Source of the DNA: DASUNQ01 sp036277075
Lineage (GTDB): Bacteria; Acidobacteriota; Thermoanaerobaculia; Multivoradales; UBA5704
Direction: 5' to 3'
Length of the DNA stretch: 21,063 nucleotides
NCBI GenBank assembly: GCA_036277075.1
Contig: DASUNQ010000250.1
Location: 1 to 21,063, forward strand
This document shows positions 5,561-14,613 of the stretch, piece after piece; within the stretch, counting starts at the first letter, position 1, and every line of letters begins with the position of its first letter. Both the position numbers and the translations under genes were made by a program. The notes beneath the pieces are model-generated. The model worked only from the letters and a program-made list of their open reading frames with translations. It made no database searches and was not told the DNA's origin.

Positions 5561-6006
5561 GACGAGCTCCTTTCGAGAGAGGGTGCGAGAGGGACCTGGG
5601 CCGTGCGGCGCTCCTCGAGCCAGACGGTGACCGCGAGCCCCAGGAGGATCAGGTTCTGGAAGATGTGCGTGCCCGTCGCCTTGCCGAGCGTGACGGTGAA
5701 CCAGCAGCCGCACTCGGCGCCCGGGGCGAACTGCCGATTGACGGCGAGAGCGACGATGAAGGCGGAGAGGAGGACGGCGGCCACGAGCGCCGCGGCGGAG
5801 CGCCAGGCGCGCACCAGGAGCCCTACCCCGACGAGGAGCTCCGTCAGGATGACGGGCAGCGCCAGATGGCGCTCCAGCCCGGCAGGTACGACGACGTACC
5901 CGGCGAGGGCCTTGACGAACCCGCCGTAGTGGAACGCCTTGTCGAGCCCCGCATAGAGGAAGAGCGCGGCGAGGAAGAGCAGCGAGAGAGCGCGGGCGGT
6001 TCTCAT
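5557..6006 (-). CDS. MauE/DoxX-like membrane protein
   Basis: The 149-residue protein has four hydrophobic helices and the family features of MauE and DoxX proteins: YAGLDKAFHYGGFVKALAGY near the first helix, ALPVILTELLVGVGLLV in the second, and NRQFAPGAECGCWF after the third, with C99 and C101 as a CxC pair. MauE is needed for assembly of the disulfide-rich small subunit of methylamine dehydrogenase, and related proteins are associated with thiol/disulfide handling at the membrane. Here the gene is followed, with ATGA overlap, by a small Cys-rich exported peptide and a beta-propeller, which suggests that it oxidises or matures that peptide. The start ATG at 6006 precedes a normal basic N-terminus. 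Confidence 0.8.
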   Translation of the reverse strand: MRTARALSLLFLAALFLYAGLDKAFHYGGFVKALAGYVVVPAGLERHLALPVILTELLVGVGLLVRAWRSAAALVAAVLLSAFIVALAVNRQFAPGAECGCWFTVTLGKATGTHIFQNLILLGLAVTVWLEERRTAQVPLAPSLERSSS

Positions 6007-6069
6007 GGGTGCCCAGCAATACCGTGCCGGGCGCGGCGGGAAAGGGGGACAGGCGCGGCCGAGCCGACG

Positions 6070-6579
6070 CTAGCCCTCGTCCCATCCCGGGCGCCGCCAG
6101 GTGCGTTCGCGAGCGGGAACCGGTTGCAGGCCCGCCGCCTCCAACCGCTCCCCCAGGAGCTCCAGGAAACGATGCTGCCCCTTGACGATGGCGAGGTTCA
6201 GGAAGAGCTCGCGCGCCGTCCCGCGCCGCTCGACGACGAAGCGCATCGCCTCGGTCCCCGGGCGCGGCGCGCAGGCGAGGACGCGGGCGTAGGGCACGCG
6301 CCGTGGGCGGAAGGCGTGGAGCGGCTGGTAGAGGAGGGCGTCGTCGGCGAGCGCCACCGCCGGGCCGCCGGCGGTCCACCAGATCTTGAGCAGCGTGGCG
6401 AGGAAGAGGAGGCTGTAGGCGAGGAGGACGCCGAAGGCGCGCCCCCAGGCGTCGCGCTCCCCCTCCGACAGCCACCAGACCGCGGCGCCGAGCGCCAGCA
6501 CCGCCCCCACCCCCCAGACCATCGCCCGCAGGCTCGTGCGCCGCACCCAGGGGCGGAAGGGAAAGGTCTCGACGGCCAC
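6070..6579 (-). CDS. Two-helix membrane protein with bacterial PH-like domain
   Basis: With GTG at 6579 as the start (preceded by AGGAT about eight bases upstream) the product is 169 residues. Residues about 18-36 and 48-66 are hydrophobic helices, separated by SEGERDAWGR. The remainder, AVALADDALLYQPLHAFRPRRVPYARVLAC onward, looks like a bacterial PH (bPH) beta barrel closed by an amphipathic helix, LELLGERLEAAGL. Function is unknown; such proteins are common uncharacterised membrane-associated factors. The gene ends 63 bases upstream of the MauE-like gene on the same strand, so it may be co-transcribed, but there is no overlap as seen within the trio. Confidence 0.65.
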   Translation of the reverse strand: MAVETFPFRPWVRRTSLRAMVWGVGAVLALGAAVWWLSEGERDAWGRAFGVLLAYSLLFLATLLKIWWTAGGPAVALADDALLYQPLHAFRPRRVPYARVLACAPRPGTEAMRFVVERRGTARELFLNLAIVKGQHRFLELLGERLEAAGLQPVPARERTWRRPGWDEG

Positions 6580-6621
6580 GCGCGGGATCCTAGCGGGCGG
6601 ATGCGTTAGCCTTGCGCGCCC

Positions 6622-7935
6622 GTGCCCGACCTGCCGACCGACCTGACGCGCCGCGCGGTGCTCAAGGGCTCGCTCGCCCTGCCGCTGGCGGCGCGCGCCG
6701 GCGGGGGCGGGGGTGCCGCTCCCGCGCCGGCCGTGAACGGCGCTGCGCGCGGCACCGCCGGCAAACCCCACGTCGCGGTCGTCGGCGCCGGCGCCTTCGG
6801 CGGCTGGACCGCGCTCCACCTCCGGCGGCGGGGCGCGCGGGTCACTCTCCTCGACGGCTGGGGGCCGGGGAACTCGCGCGCCAGCTCCGGCGGCGAGACG
6901 CGGGTGATCCGCGGTCTCTACGGCCCCGACCGCGTCTACGTCGACTGGGTGGTGCGCGCCTTCGCCCTCTGGCGCGAGCACGAGCGCCTCGCCGGCCAGC
7001 GGCTCTACCACCCGACCGGCGCGCTCTGGCTCTTCCGCGGCGACGACGGCTACGCGCGAATCTCGGCGCCGCTGGTGCGCGAGGCGGGAATGGCGGTCGA
7101 GAAGCTGGACCTGGCGGAGGCGGCGCGGCGCTGGCCGCAGGTCCGCTTCGCGGGGGTGGCGCACGCCTGGCTGGAGCGCGAGGCCGGGTACCTTCTTGCG
7201 CGCCGCGCCTGCGCCACCGTCGTCGAGCGCTTCGTGGCCGAGGGCGGGGAGTACCGCGAGCTGGCGGTCCGTCCCGGCGCGCTCGGCGGCGGCGGTCTCG
7301 GCCCGCTCGTCCTCTCCGACGGCTCGACGCTCGCCGCCGACGCGTACGTCTTCGCCGCCGGCCCCTGGCTCGCCAAGCTCTTTCCCGACCTCGCCGGGGC
7401 GCGCGTCCGGCCGACGCGGCAGGAGGTCTACTTCTTCGGCACCCCGGCCGGCGATCCGCGCTTCTCCGAGGAGCGGACGCCGATCTGGATCGACTTCGGC
7501 GAGCGGGTCTTCTACGGCATCCCCGGCAACGAGCGGCGCGGCTTCAAGGTGGCCGACGACACGCGCGGCGAGCCGTTCGATCCCGATCGCGGCGAGCGGA
7601 TGCCGAGCCCGGAGGCGCTCGCCCGCGCCCGCGCCCTCCTCGCCGAGCGCTTCCCCGACCTCGCCGGCGCGCCGCTCGTCGAGTCGCGGGTGTGCCAGTA
7701 CGAGAACAGCCCCGACGGCCACTTCCTGCTCGGCCCCCACCCCGCGGCCGCCAACGCCTGGCTCGCCGGCGGCGGCTCCGGGCACGGCTACAAGCTCGGG
7801 CCGGCGGTGGGGGAGCACGTCGCGGCGCTCGTCCTTGGCGAGGCGCGGGCGATCCCGTTGTTCCGCCCCGACCGGACGTTCGCCGACGACGCCACCGAGA
7901 GCCAATTGAAGTCCGGCGAGGAGAAGAAGCCATGA
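6622..7935 (+). CDS. FAD-dependent amine oxidase, sarcosine/N-methyltryptophan oxidase family, with Tat-like leader
   Basis: The 437-residue product belongs to the DAO superfamily. The ADP-binding motif VAVVGAGAFGGW lies at residues 51-62, preceded by an Ala/Gly/Pro linker and by TRRAVLKGSLALPLA at residues 9-23, which fits a twin-arginine leader. SSGGETRVIRGLYG at about 90-103 is typical of monomeric sarcosine oxidase and N-methyltryptophan oxidase. C358 in RVCQYENSPDGHF lines up with the cysteine that holds FAD covalently in those enzymes, and SGHGYKLGPAVGEH is the conserved C-terminal flavin motif. It should oxidise a secondary or N-methyl amine to imine with release of H2O2; the substrate is unknown. 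The GTG at 6622 is the only start that includes the leader. It overlaps the next gene by four bases. Confidence 0.85.
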   Translation: MPDLPTDLTRRAVLKGSLALPLAARAGGGGGAAPAPAVNGAARGTAGKPHVAVVGAGAFGGWTALHLRRRGARVTLLDGWGPGNSRASSGGETRVIRGLYGPDRVYVDWVVRAFALWREHERLAGQRLYHPTGALWLFRGDDGYARISAPLVREAGMAVEKLDLAEAARRWPQVRFAGVAHAWLEREAGYLLARRACATVVERFVAEGGEYRELAVRPGALGGGGLGPLVLSDGSTLAADAYVFAAGPWLAKLFPDLAGARVRPTRQEVYFFGTPAGDPRFSEERTPIWIDFGERVFYGIPGNERRGFKVADDTRGEPFDPDRGERMPSPEALARARALLAERFPDLAGAPLVESRVCQYENSPDGHFLLGPHPAAANAWLAGGGSGHGYKLGPAVGEHVAALVLGEARAIPLFRPDRTFADDATESQLKSGEEKKP

Positions 7936-9695
7936 CGAGACGCCTGCTCCCGCCGCTCGCGGCGCTCCTCCTGCTGCTCGCCGCGGCGCCCGCGGCGCCG
8001 AACGGCAGTCAGCCGACCGCCGCCTCCCGCACCCTCGCCGCGATCCTCGACGAGCACTGGCAACACCGCCTCGCCACCCAGCCCTTCCTCGGTCTGCGCC
8101 ACGGCCGCCCCGTCGAGGCGCTGCCCGACCTCTCGTTCGCGGGCGCCGAGCGCGACGCCGCCTTCGCGCGCTCGCTCCTGGCGCGCCTCGCCGCCGTCGA
8201 TCCCGCCGGGCTCGCGCACGAGGAGTGGCTGTCGCGCGAGATCCTGCTCTGGGAGTCGCGGCTCGCCGTCGAGTCGCTCCCCTTCTACTGGCACCAGTTC
8301 CTGGTCACGCCCTACTCCTGGTCCTTCGCCGCCTCGCCGCTGCAGTTTCAGCAATTGCCGCTCGCGGAGGAGGCCGACCGCGCGCGGTACCTGAAGGTGC
8401 TCGCGGAATACCCGCGGCAGATCGAGCAGGCGCGCGCGCACCTCCGCCGCCAGGGGGAGCTGGGCGTCCGCCTGCCGCGCGAGGAGCTGGACCTCGTCGC
8501 GCCGATGTTCGCCTCCTACCTGCGGCCGCCGGCCGAAGGGCCGTTCGCCCTCGCGCCCGAGCGGCTGGCGGGCGTCGAGCCGGCGGCCGCGGCGGCGTTC
8601 CGCGCGCGCGTCGAGGCGCTGGTCGCCGGCGAGATCCTGCCGGCGCTGACGGCGCTGGCGGGCGATCTCGAGGCGGCGCGCGCGGGCGCGCCGGAGACCG
8701 TCGGGCTCGGCCAGTACCCGTGGGGGGAGAGCGCCTACCGCTACCTGGTGCGGGCGCACACCACCCTCGACCTGGCGCCGGAGGAGATCCACGCCCTTGG
8801 TCTGAGCGAGGTCGAGCGCCTGACGGCGCGGATGGCCGAGCTGCGCCGCGAGCTGGGCGTCCCCGGCGACACGCGCGCGGCGCACGCCACCATCCGCAAG
8901 GACCCGCGCTTTCTCGCCAAGACGCCCGAGGAGGTCGGCGAGCGGCTGATGCGCCCGGTGCGCGCCATCGAGCCGCTCGTCGGCCGCTGGTTCGGGCGGC
9001 AGCCGCGCGCCCCCTACGGCGTCCGCCGGCTCGACCCCGCGCTCGAGGGAGCCCTCACCTTCGGCTACTACGAGCAGCCGACCCCGACCCGGCCGCGCGG
9101 CGACTACCTCTACAACGCCTCCCGCCTGGAGGAGCGGCCGCTCGTCAACGCGGCGGCGCTCATCTACCACGAGCTGGTGCCGGGCCATCACTTCCAGATC
9201 GCGCTGCAGCACGAGAACCAGGCGCTGCCCCCGTCCCGCCGCGAGCCCGGCTACACCGCTTTCGTCGAGGGGTGGGCGGAGTACGCCTCCGAGCTGGGCA
9301 TCGAGATGGGCCTCTACCGCGACCCCTGGGACCTCTACGGACGGCTTTCGATGGACCTCTTCCTCTCCTCGCGCCTGGTGGTGGACACCGGCATGAACCT
9401 CCACCGCTGGCCGCGCCAGCGCGCCATCGACTACCTGCTCGACCACCTGCTCGAGTCCCCCACCCAGCTCGCGACCGAGACCCTCCGCTACTCCGTCGAC
9501 ATGCCGGGCCAGGCCCTCGCCTACAAGATGGGGAGCGCGAAGTTCTGGGAGCTTCGCCGGCGGGCCGAGCGCGCCCTCGGCCCGCGCTTCGACCTCGCCC
9601 GCTTCCACGACGCCGTCCTGGGGAGCGGCGCGATGCCTCTCGCCGTGCTCGAGAAGCACGTCGACTGGTGGATCGAGGAGGAGAGGCGGCGCTGA
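7932..9695 (+). CDS. Exported DUF885 family metallopeptidase-like protein
   Basis: The 587-residue protein has a Sec signal, MTRRLLPPLAALLLLLAAA, and the features of DUF885. The zinc-site motif HELVPGH is at residues 413-419 (H413, E414, H419), and FVEGWAEYASELG at about 443-455 provides a further glutamate (E446 or E450). YYEQPTPTRPRGDYLYNAS and PGQALAYKMG are also characteristic. DUF885 proteins are related to M3/M32-like gluzincins and are thought to be carboxypeptidase-like, but the substrate is not established. ATG at 7932 shares ATGA with the stop of the flavin oxidase, so the two are translationally coupled and may process the same peptide or amino acid. The stop lies three bases from the convergent glutamate dehydrogenase stop. 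Confidence 0.9.
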   Translation: MTRRLLPPLAALLLLLAAAPAAPNGSQPTAASRTLAAILDEHWQHRLATQPFLGLRHGRPVEALPDLSFAGAERDAAFARSLLARLAAVDPAGLAHEEWLSREILLWESRLAVESLPFYWHQFLVTPYSWSFAASPLQFQQLPLAEEADRARYLKVLAEYPRQIEQARAHLRRQGELGVRLPREELDLVAPMFASYLRPPAEGPFALAPERLAGVEPAAAAAFRARVEALVAGEILPALTALAGDLEAARAGAPETVGLGQYPWGESAYRYLVRAHTTLDLAPEEIHALGLSEVERLTARMAELRRELGVPGDTRAAHATIRKDPRFLAKTPEEVGERLMRPVRAIEPLVGRWFGRQPRAPYGVRRLDPALEGALTFGYYEQPTPTRPRGDYLYNASRLEERPLVNAAALIYHELVPGHHFQIALQHENQALPPSRREPGYTAFVEGWAEYASELGIEMGLYRDPWDLYGRLSMDLFLSSRLVVDTGMNLHRWPRQRAIDYLLDHLLESPTQLATETLRYSVDMPGQALAYKMGSAKFWELRRRAERALGPRFDLARFHDAVLGSGAMPLAVLEKHVDWWIEEERRR

Positions 9696-9698
9696 GCC

Positions 9699-12600
9699 TC
9701 AGCCGCCGAGCGACTTCAACTGCTGGTTCGCCACCGCCAGCATCGCCAGGTCGGGCGCCGAGATCGACTGCAGCTCGGCCAGGAGCTGCTCGGTGCGCGC
9801 CACCTGCGGGCGCCGCCGCTCGGTCCAGATCTCGAGCAGCCGCTCGGGGGGGGCGCCGTTGCGCATCTCCGCGAGGACCCGCCCGGTGAGCGCGCTCTGG
9901 TGGCCGTAGAGGTCGTCGACGATCGCCGAGACCGCGAGCTTGTTCCAGGCGTTGTCGGTGGGTAGGCCCGCCGCGGCGCGGCGCAGCCAGTCGAAGCCGA
10001 AGCGCTCGCCGACCGAGAAGTAGGTGCGCGCCACCTGGGCCACGCCGAGGCCGGCGCCGCTCGCCAGGCGGACGATGTCCAGGATCGGCGCCAGATACCC
10101 GAGCGCCGCCACCCGCCAAGCCAGCTCCTCGGGCACCCCGGGGGCGGTCAGCTCGGCCGCGCGCTCGCGCAGGGGCTTGCGGTCGCTCTCCGGGAGCAGC
10201 CCCTCGAGCGCCTGCACGAGCTCGCGCACCTTCGGGCCGTAGTCTGCGATCAGGCCTCCGATGTCGAGCCCGGCGCCGGCGACGCGCAGGAACCAGGTGG
10301 CGCCGCGCTCGACCGCGCGCCCGCACTCGGCGAGCATCGTCGCCTGCACCGCCGCCGGCGCCTGGTTGTCGAGCGCCTCGACGTCGCGCCAGAACGCCCG
10401 CATCTCGAACACCTCGCGGGCGACGACGTAGGCGCGCCCCACGTCCGGCGCTCCCAGGCCGGTGCGCTCGCGGACCTCGTACACGAAGGCGACGCCGACG
10501 CGGTTGACCATGCTGTTGGTGACCGCGGTGGCGATGATCTCGCGGCGCAGGCGGTGGCGGCCGATCTCGGCGGCGAAGCGGCTGCGCAGCGGCGTCGGGA
10601 AGTAGAGCTCCAGGTCCTCCTGCAGGTAGGGGTCGTCGGGGAGCGTCGAAGGGAGGAGCTCGTCGTAGAGCGCGATCTTGGCGTAGGAGAGGAGCACCGC
10701 CAGCTCCGGTCGCGTCAGGCCGATCCCCTGCGTGGCGCGCGCGGCCAGCGTCTCGTCGTCCGGCAGGTACTCGATGCGGCGGTCCAGCCGCCCGCCCTTC
10801 TCCAGCGCGCGCATGAAGCGGCCGAGGCGGTCGAGGAGGCGCGCCCCGAGCTGGTGGGTGACGGTGAGCGCCTGGGTCTGGAGGTAGTTGTCGCGCAGGA
10901 CGAGCGCCGCCACCTCGTCGGTCATGGCGCGCAGCAGCTGGTCGCGCTCCGGGCGGGTCATGCCGCCGGCGCGCTCGATGTCGCCGAGGAGGATCTTGAT
11001 GTTGACCTCGTGGTCGGAGCAGTCGACGCCGGCCGAGTTGTCGATCCAGTCGGCGTTGAGGCGGCCGCCGGACGCGAGCGCGTACTCGATCCGGCCGAGC
11101 TGCGTCATGCCGAGGTTCGCCCCCTCACCGACGACCTTGACGCGGAGGTCGGCGCCGTCCACCCGCAGCGCGTCGTTGGCGCGGTCGCCGACGTCGGCGT
11201 GGCTCTCGAGGCGCGCCTTGACGTAGGTGCCGATGCCGCCGAACCAGAGGAGCTCGACATCCGCTCTCAAGATCGCCTGCATCAGCTCGGCGGGGGTGAC
11301 CTCCTCGGCGGGGAGGGTGAAGAGCGCCCGCATCTCGGGGCTGACCGGGACCGCCTTGAGGCCGCGCTCGAAGACGCCGCCGCCGGGCGAGACGAGCTTC
11401 GGGTCGTAGTCGGCCCAGGAGGAGCGCGGCAGCGCGAACAGGCGCTGCCGCTCCGCGAAGCTGGCCTCGGGATCGGGGTCCGGGTCGACGAAGACGTGGC
11501 GGTGGTCGAAGGCGGCCAGGAGCTTGATGTGGCGCGAGCGCAGCATGCCGTTGCCGAAGACGTCCCCCGACATGTCGCCGACGCCGACGACCGTGAAGTC
11601 CTCGCGCTCGACGTCCTTGCCCAGCTCCCGGAAGTGGCGCTTGACCGACTCCCAGACGCCGCGCGAGGTGATCGCCATCCCCTTGTGGTCGTACCCCGCG
11701 GAGCCGCCGGAGGCGAAGGCGTCGTCGAGCCAGAAGCCGTACTCGGCGGAGATCGAGTTGGCGAGGTCCGAGAAGGTGGCCGTCCCCTTGTCCGCGGCGA
11801 CGACGAGGTAGGGGTCGTCGTCGTCCCGGCGCACGACGTCCGGCGGCGGCAGCACCTCGCCGCCGCGCAGGTTGTCCGTCAGGTCGAGCAGGCCGCGCAT
11901 CATCGTGCGGTAGCAATCGACGACCTCGGCCATCAGCTTCTCGCGGGCGGCGGCCGCGGGGGCCGCCGGATCCGCCGCCGGCGGCCGCTTGACCACGAAC
12001 CCCCCCTTCGAGCCCACCGGCACGATGACGGCGTTCTTGACCATCTGCGCCTTCATCAGGCCGAGCACCTCGGTGCGGAAGTCCTCGCGCCGGTCGGACC
12101 AGCGGATGCCGCCGCGCGCCACCTTGCCGCCGCGCAGGTGGGCCGCCTCGAGGCGCGGGCTGTAGACGAAGATCTCGCGGTACGGCCGCGGCACTGGCAG
12201 CTCCTCGACCTGCCGCGAGTCGAGCTTGAAGGAGAGGTAGGCCTTGGGCCCGCCGTCGGCGGCCTTCTGGAAGTGGTTGGTGCGCAGCGTCGCCTCGACG
12301 ACGTTGAGGTAGCGGCGCAGGATGCGGTCCTCGTCGAGGTTGCCGACCGCGTCGAGGAGGCGCTCGATCTCGGCGACGATCTCCCGCGCCCGCGCCTCCG
12401 CCCCTTGCCGCCGCGCCGGGTCGAAGCGCACCCCGAAGAGCTCGACCAGCAGCCGCGCCACCTCCGGGTTCTTGGCCAGCGTCTGCTGCATGTAGAACTG
12501 GCTGAAGGGGATGCGCGCCTGGCGCAGGTACTTGCAGTAGGCGCGCAGCACGTTCACCTCGCGCGCCACCAGCCCCGCCCGCAGCACCAGCTTGTTGAAG

Positions 12601-14558
12601 CCGTCCCCTTCGATCGTGCCGAACCAGACCTGCGTGAAGGCTTCGTGGAAGGCGTCGCGCACCGCCTCGAGCGGCACCGGCGTGCGGTCCTCGGACACCA
12701 GCTCGAGGTCGCGGATCCAGAGCCCGCAGTCCTCCGCGCCCGCCAGGCGGATCGCGAAGGGCACCTCGTCGTTGACGCGCAGCCCCATCGCTTCGAGCAT
12801 CGGGAGGAGGTCGGAGAGCGGCACCGAGGGACCGCAGGTATAGATCTTCAGCCGCAGCTCGTGCGGCGCCGCCCCCGCCGGCCGGTAGAGGCTCATGGTG
12901 AAGCCGGCGGCGAGCGCTCGTTCGAGGTACGCGATGTCTTCGAGCGCCGCCGCCACCGCGAACCGCTCCTGGTAGCTGGGCGGGAAGGCCTTCCCCCAGC
13001 GCTGGGCCAGCACCACCCCCTCCTCCTCGCCGCGCGCTCCGACCAGCTCGCGCATCAGGCGGTCGGTCCAGGAGCGGCCGGTCTCGATCAGGCGCTCCTC
13101 CAGGGCGTCGGTGTCGACCTCCGGGATCGCCCCCGGCGTCGTGTCGACGATGAAGTGGAGGCGGGCGAAGGCGTCCTCCGTCAGGTAGGTCTCGACGGCG
13201 CCGACGCGCCCGCGGTAGGCCTCCTCCAGGATCTCCTGGAACTTGGGGCGGAGCTCGCTGTCGAAGCGGTCGCGCGGCACCAGCACCTGCGCCGAGACGA
13301 AGCGCTCGAACGGGTCGCGGCGGACGAAGAGGGCGATGCGCTGCCGCTGCTGGAGGTTCAGGTACCCCATCGCGATGCGGAAGAGGTCCTCGTCGCCGAT
13401 CTGGAAGAGCTGGTCGCGGGGGTAGACCTCCAGGATGTGGCGCATCGACTTGGCGTCGTGGCTGCCGGGCGCGAAGTCGGCGCGCGTCAGCACCTTCTCC
13501 ACCTTCTGGCGGAGGAAGGGGATCGAGCGGGTGCTGCTCGAGTAGGCGGCGGCGGTGAAGAGCCCGGCGAAGAGACGCATGCCGGTGACGTGGCCCTGGG
13601 GGTCGAAGCACTTGATCGCGATCGCGTCCATGTGGACGGCGCGGTGGACGGTCGAGAGGCGGTTGGCCTTGGTGATCGAGAGCAGCTCGGGCTGGCGCAG
13701 GAACTGGCGGACGTCCGGCGGCAGGGTGCCGAGGCTGCGCAGGCCGTGGAAGACGGTCGTCTGCTCGTCGCGCAGGAGGCCGAGGCCGCTCGCGGGGAGG
13801 ACGCGGGCGATGGCGCTCTCGCCCTCGCCTTCGAAGGCGTACTCGCGATAGCCGAGGTAGGTGAAGTGGTGGTCGTCCATCCACTGCAGGAAGGCGAGCC
13901 CCTCCTCGATCTCGTCGGCGGGGAGCGGCGGCGGCCGCCGCTCGAGCTCCGCGATCAGGCCACGGCAGCGCTCGCGCATCGCCCGCCAGTCCTCGATCGC
14001 CGCGCGGACGTCGGCGAGCACCAGTTCGAGCGCGGCGCGGATCTGCTCCTGCCGCTCCGCCGGCTGCGCGGTGATGCGGACGTGCATCACCGACTCGGCG
14101 CGGGCCCCCTCCGGCGGAGCGTCGGGGTCGTGGACGGCGACGACGCGCCCCGCGGCGTCGCGCTCGACGCGCAGCACCGGGTGGATGACGAGGTGGACCT
14201 CGGCCTCGCGGCGGGCGAGCTCGGCGGTCACCGAGTCGACGAGGAAGGGCATGTCGTCGTTGACGATCTCGACGACGCTGTGCGGCGACTCCCAGCCGTG
14301 CTCCTCGAGGCGCGGGTGGTAGACCCGCACCTTGGGCGCGGCCGTGGGGCGCTCCTGCGCGAAGCGCCAGAGGCCGATGGCCGCGGCCCAAAGGTCCTCC
14401 GGCCGATCGGCGAGGAGGTCTTCGGCGGGAACGTGGGCGTAGAGCTGGCGGACGGCGCGCTCGGCCGCGTCGCGAAGCTCGGGAGGGGCCTCGTCGCGCG
14501 CGCGCCGCGCGAGGTCGTCGATCCGTTGCGCCTTGAGCTGCTCCGAGCGTGGGACCAT
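9699..14558 (-). CDS. gdhB: Large NAD-specific glutamate dehydrogenase (about 180 kDa class)
   Basis: At 1619 residues this has the length of the L_180 class of NAD-glutamate dehydrogenases, which convert glutamate to 2-oxoglutarate and ammonium for catabolism. The N-terminal half (about 1-750) carries ACT-like regulatory segments such as SVVEIVNDDMPFLVDSVTAE. The catalytic core follows: GGIRWSDRREDFRTEVLGLM near residue 816, VGSKGGFVVK near 850, SAGYDHKGMAI near 955, VVGVGDMSGDVFGNGML near 990, LLWFGGIGTYVKA near 1105, VVGEGANLGMTQLGRIEYA near 1145 and NSAGVDCSDHEVNIKIL near 1180. A helical C-terminal domain completes it. It is the last gene after the Lrp, EamA and CAP genes, 55 bases downstream of the CAP gene, and its ribosome binding site GGGGAGG can be folded into a hairpin. 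Confidence 0.95.
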   Translation of the reverse strand: MVPRSEQLKAQRIDDLARRARDEAPPELRDAAERAVRQLYAHVPAEDLLADRPEDLWAAAIGLWRFAQERPTAAPKVRVYHPRLEEHGWESPHSVVEIVNDDMPFLVDSVTAELARREAEVHLVIHPVLRVERDAAGRVVAVHDPDAPPEGARAESVMHVRITAQPAERQEQIRAALELVLADVRAAIEDWRAMRERCRGLIAELERRPPPLPADEIEEGLAFLQWMDDHHFTYLGYREYAFEGEGESAIARVLPASGLGLLRDEQTTVFHGLRSLGTLPPDVRQFLRQPELLSITKANRLSTVHRAVHMDAIAIKCFDPQGHVTGMRLFAGLFTAAAYSSSTRSIPFLRQKVEKVLTRADFAPGSHDAKSMRHILEVYPRDQLFQIGDEDLFRIAMGYLNLQQRQRIALFVRRDPFERFVSAQVLVPRDRFDSELRPKFQEILEEAYRGRVGAVETYLTEDAFARLHFIVDTTPGAIPEVDTDALEERLIETGRSWTDRLMRELVGARGEEEGVVLAQRWGKAFPPSYQERFAVAAALEDIAYLERALAAGFTMSLYRPAGAAPHELRLKIYTCGPSVPLSDLLPMLEAMGLRVNDEVPFAIRLAGAEDCGLWIRDLELVSEDRTPVPLEAVRDAFHEAFTQVWFGTIEGDGFNKLVLRAGLVAREVNVLRAYCKYLRQARIPFSQFYMQQTLAKNPEVARLLVELFGVRFDPARRQGAEARAREIVAEIERLLDAVGNLDEDRILRRYLNVVEATLRTNHFQKAADGGPKAYLSFKLDSRQVEELPVPRPYREIFVYSPRLEAAHLRGGKVARGGIRWSDRREDFRTEVLGLMKAQMVKNAVIVPVGSKGGFVVKRPPAADPAAPAAAAREKLMAEVVDCYRTMMRGLLDLTDNLRGGEVLPPPDVVRRDDDDPYLVVAADKGTATFSDLANSISAEYGFWLDDAFASGGSAGYDHKGMAITSRGVWESVKRHFRELGKDVEREDFTVVGVGDMSGDVFGNGMLRSRHIKLLAAFDHRHVFVDPDPDPEASFAERQRLFALPRSSWADYDPKLVSPGGGVFERGLKAVPVSPEMRALFTLPAEEVTPAELMQAILRADVELLWFGGIGTYVKARLESHADVGDRANDALRVDGADLRVKVVGEGANLGMTQLGRIEYALASGGRLNADWIDNSAGVDCSDHEVNIKILLGDIERAGGMTRPERDQLLRAMTDEVAALVLRDNYLQTQALTVTHQLGARLLDRLGRFMRALEKGGRLDRRIEYLPDDETLAARATQGIGLTRPELAVLLSYAKIALYDELLPSTLPDDPYLQEDLELYFPTPLRSRFAAEIGRHRLRREIIATAVTNSMVNRVGVAFVYEVRERTGLGAPDVGRAYVVAREVFEMRAFWRDVEALDNQAPAAVQATMLAECGRAVERGATWFLRVAGAGLDIGGLIADYGPKVRELVQALEGLLPESDRKPLRERAAELTAPGVPEELAWRVAALGYLAPILDIVRLASGAGLGVAQVARTYFSVGERFGFDWLRRAAAGLPTDNAWNKLAVSAIVDDLYGHQSALTGRVLAEMRNGAPPERLLEIWTERRRPQVARTEQLLAELQSISAPDLAMLAVANQQLKSLGG

Positions 14559-14561
14559 GAC

Positions 14562-14582
14562 CCTCCCCGCGACCGCGGGAGG
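14562..14582 (-). promoter_or_regulatory. Hairpin covering the ribosome binding site of the glutamate dehydrogenase gene
   Basis: Read on the minus strand, CCTCCCGC (14582-14575) can pair with GCGGGGAGG (14570-14562) around the loop GGTC, with one bulged G. The right arm is the Shine-Dalgarno sequence, which ends three bases before the ATG at 14558-14556. Folding would hide the ribosome binding site. Confidence 0.45.
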
Positions 14583-14613
14583 CTAGCATCGCACGGATCG
14601 CGGGCCGAGGCGG

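Noticed and set aside
4341..6006. A genuine methylamine dehydrogenase locus
   Set aside because: The peptide lacks tryptophans in its mature part and has four cysteines instead of twelve, and no mauD or mauG homologue is in the window.
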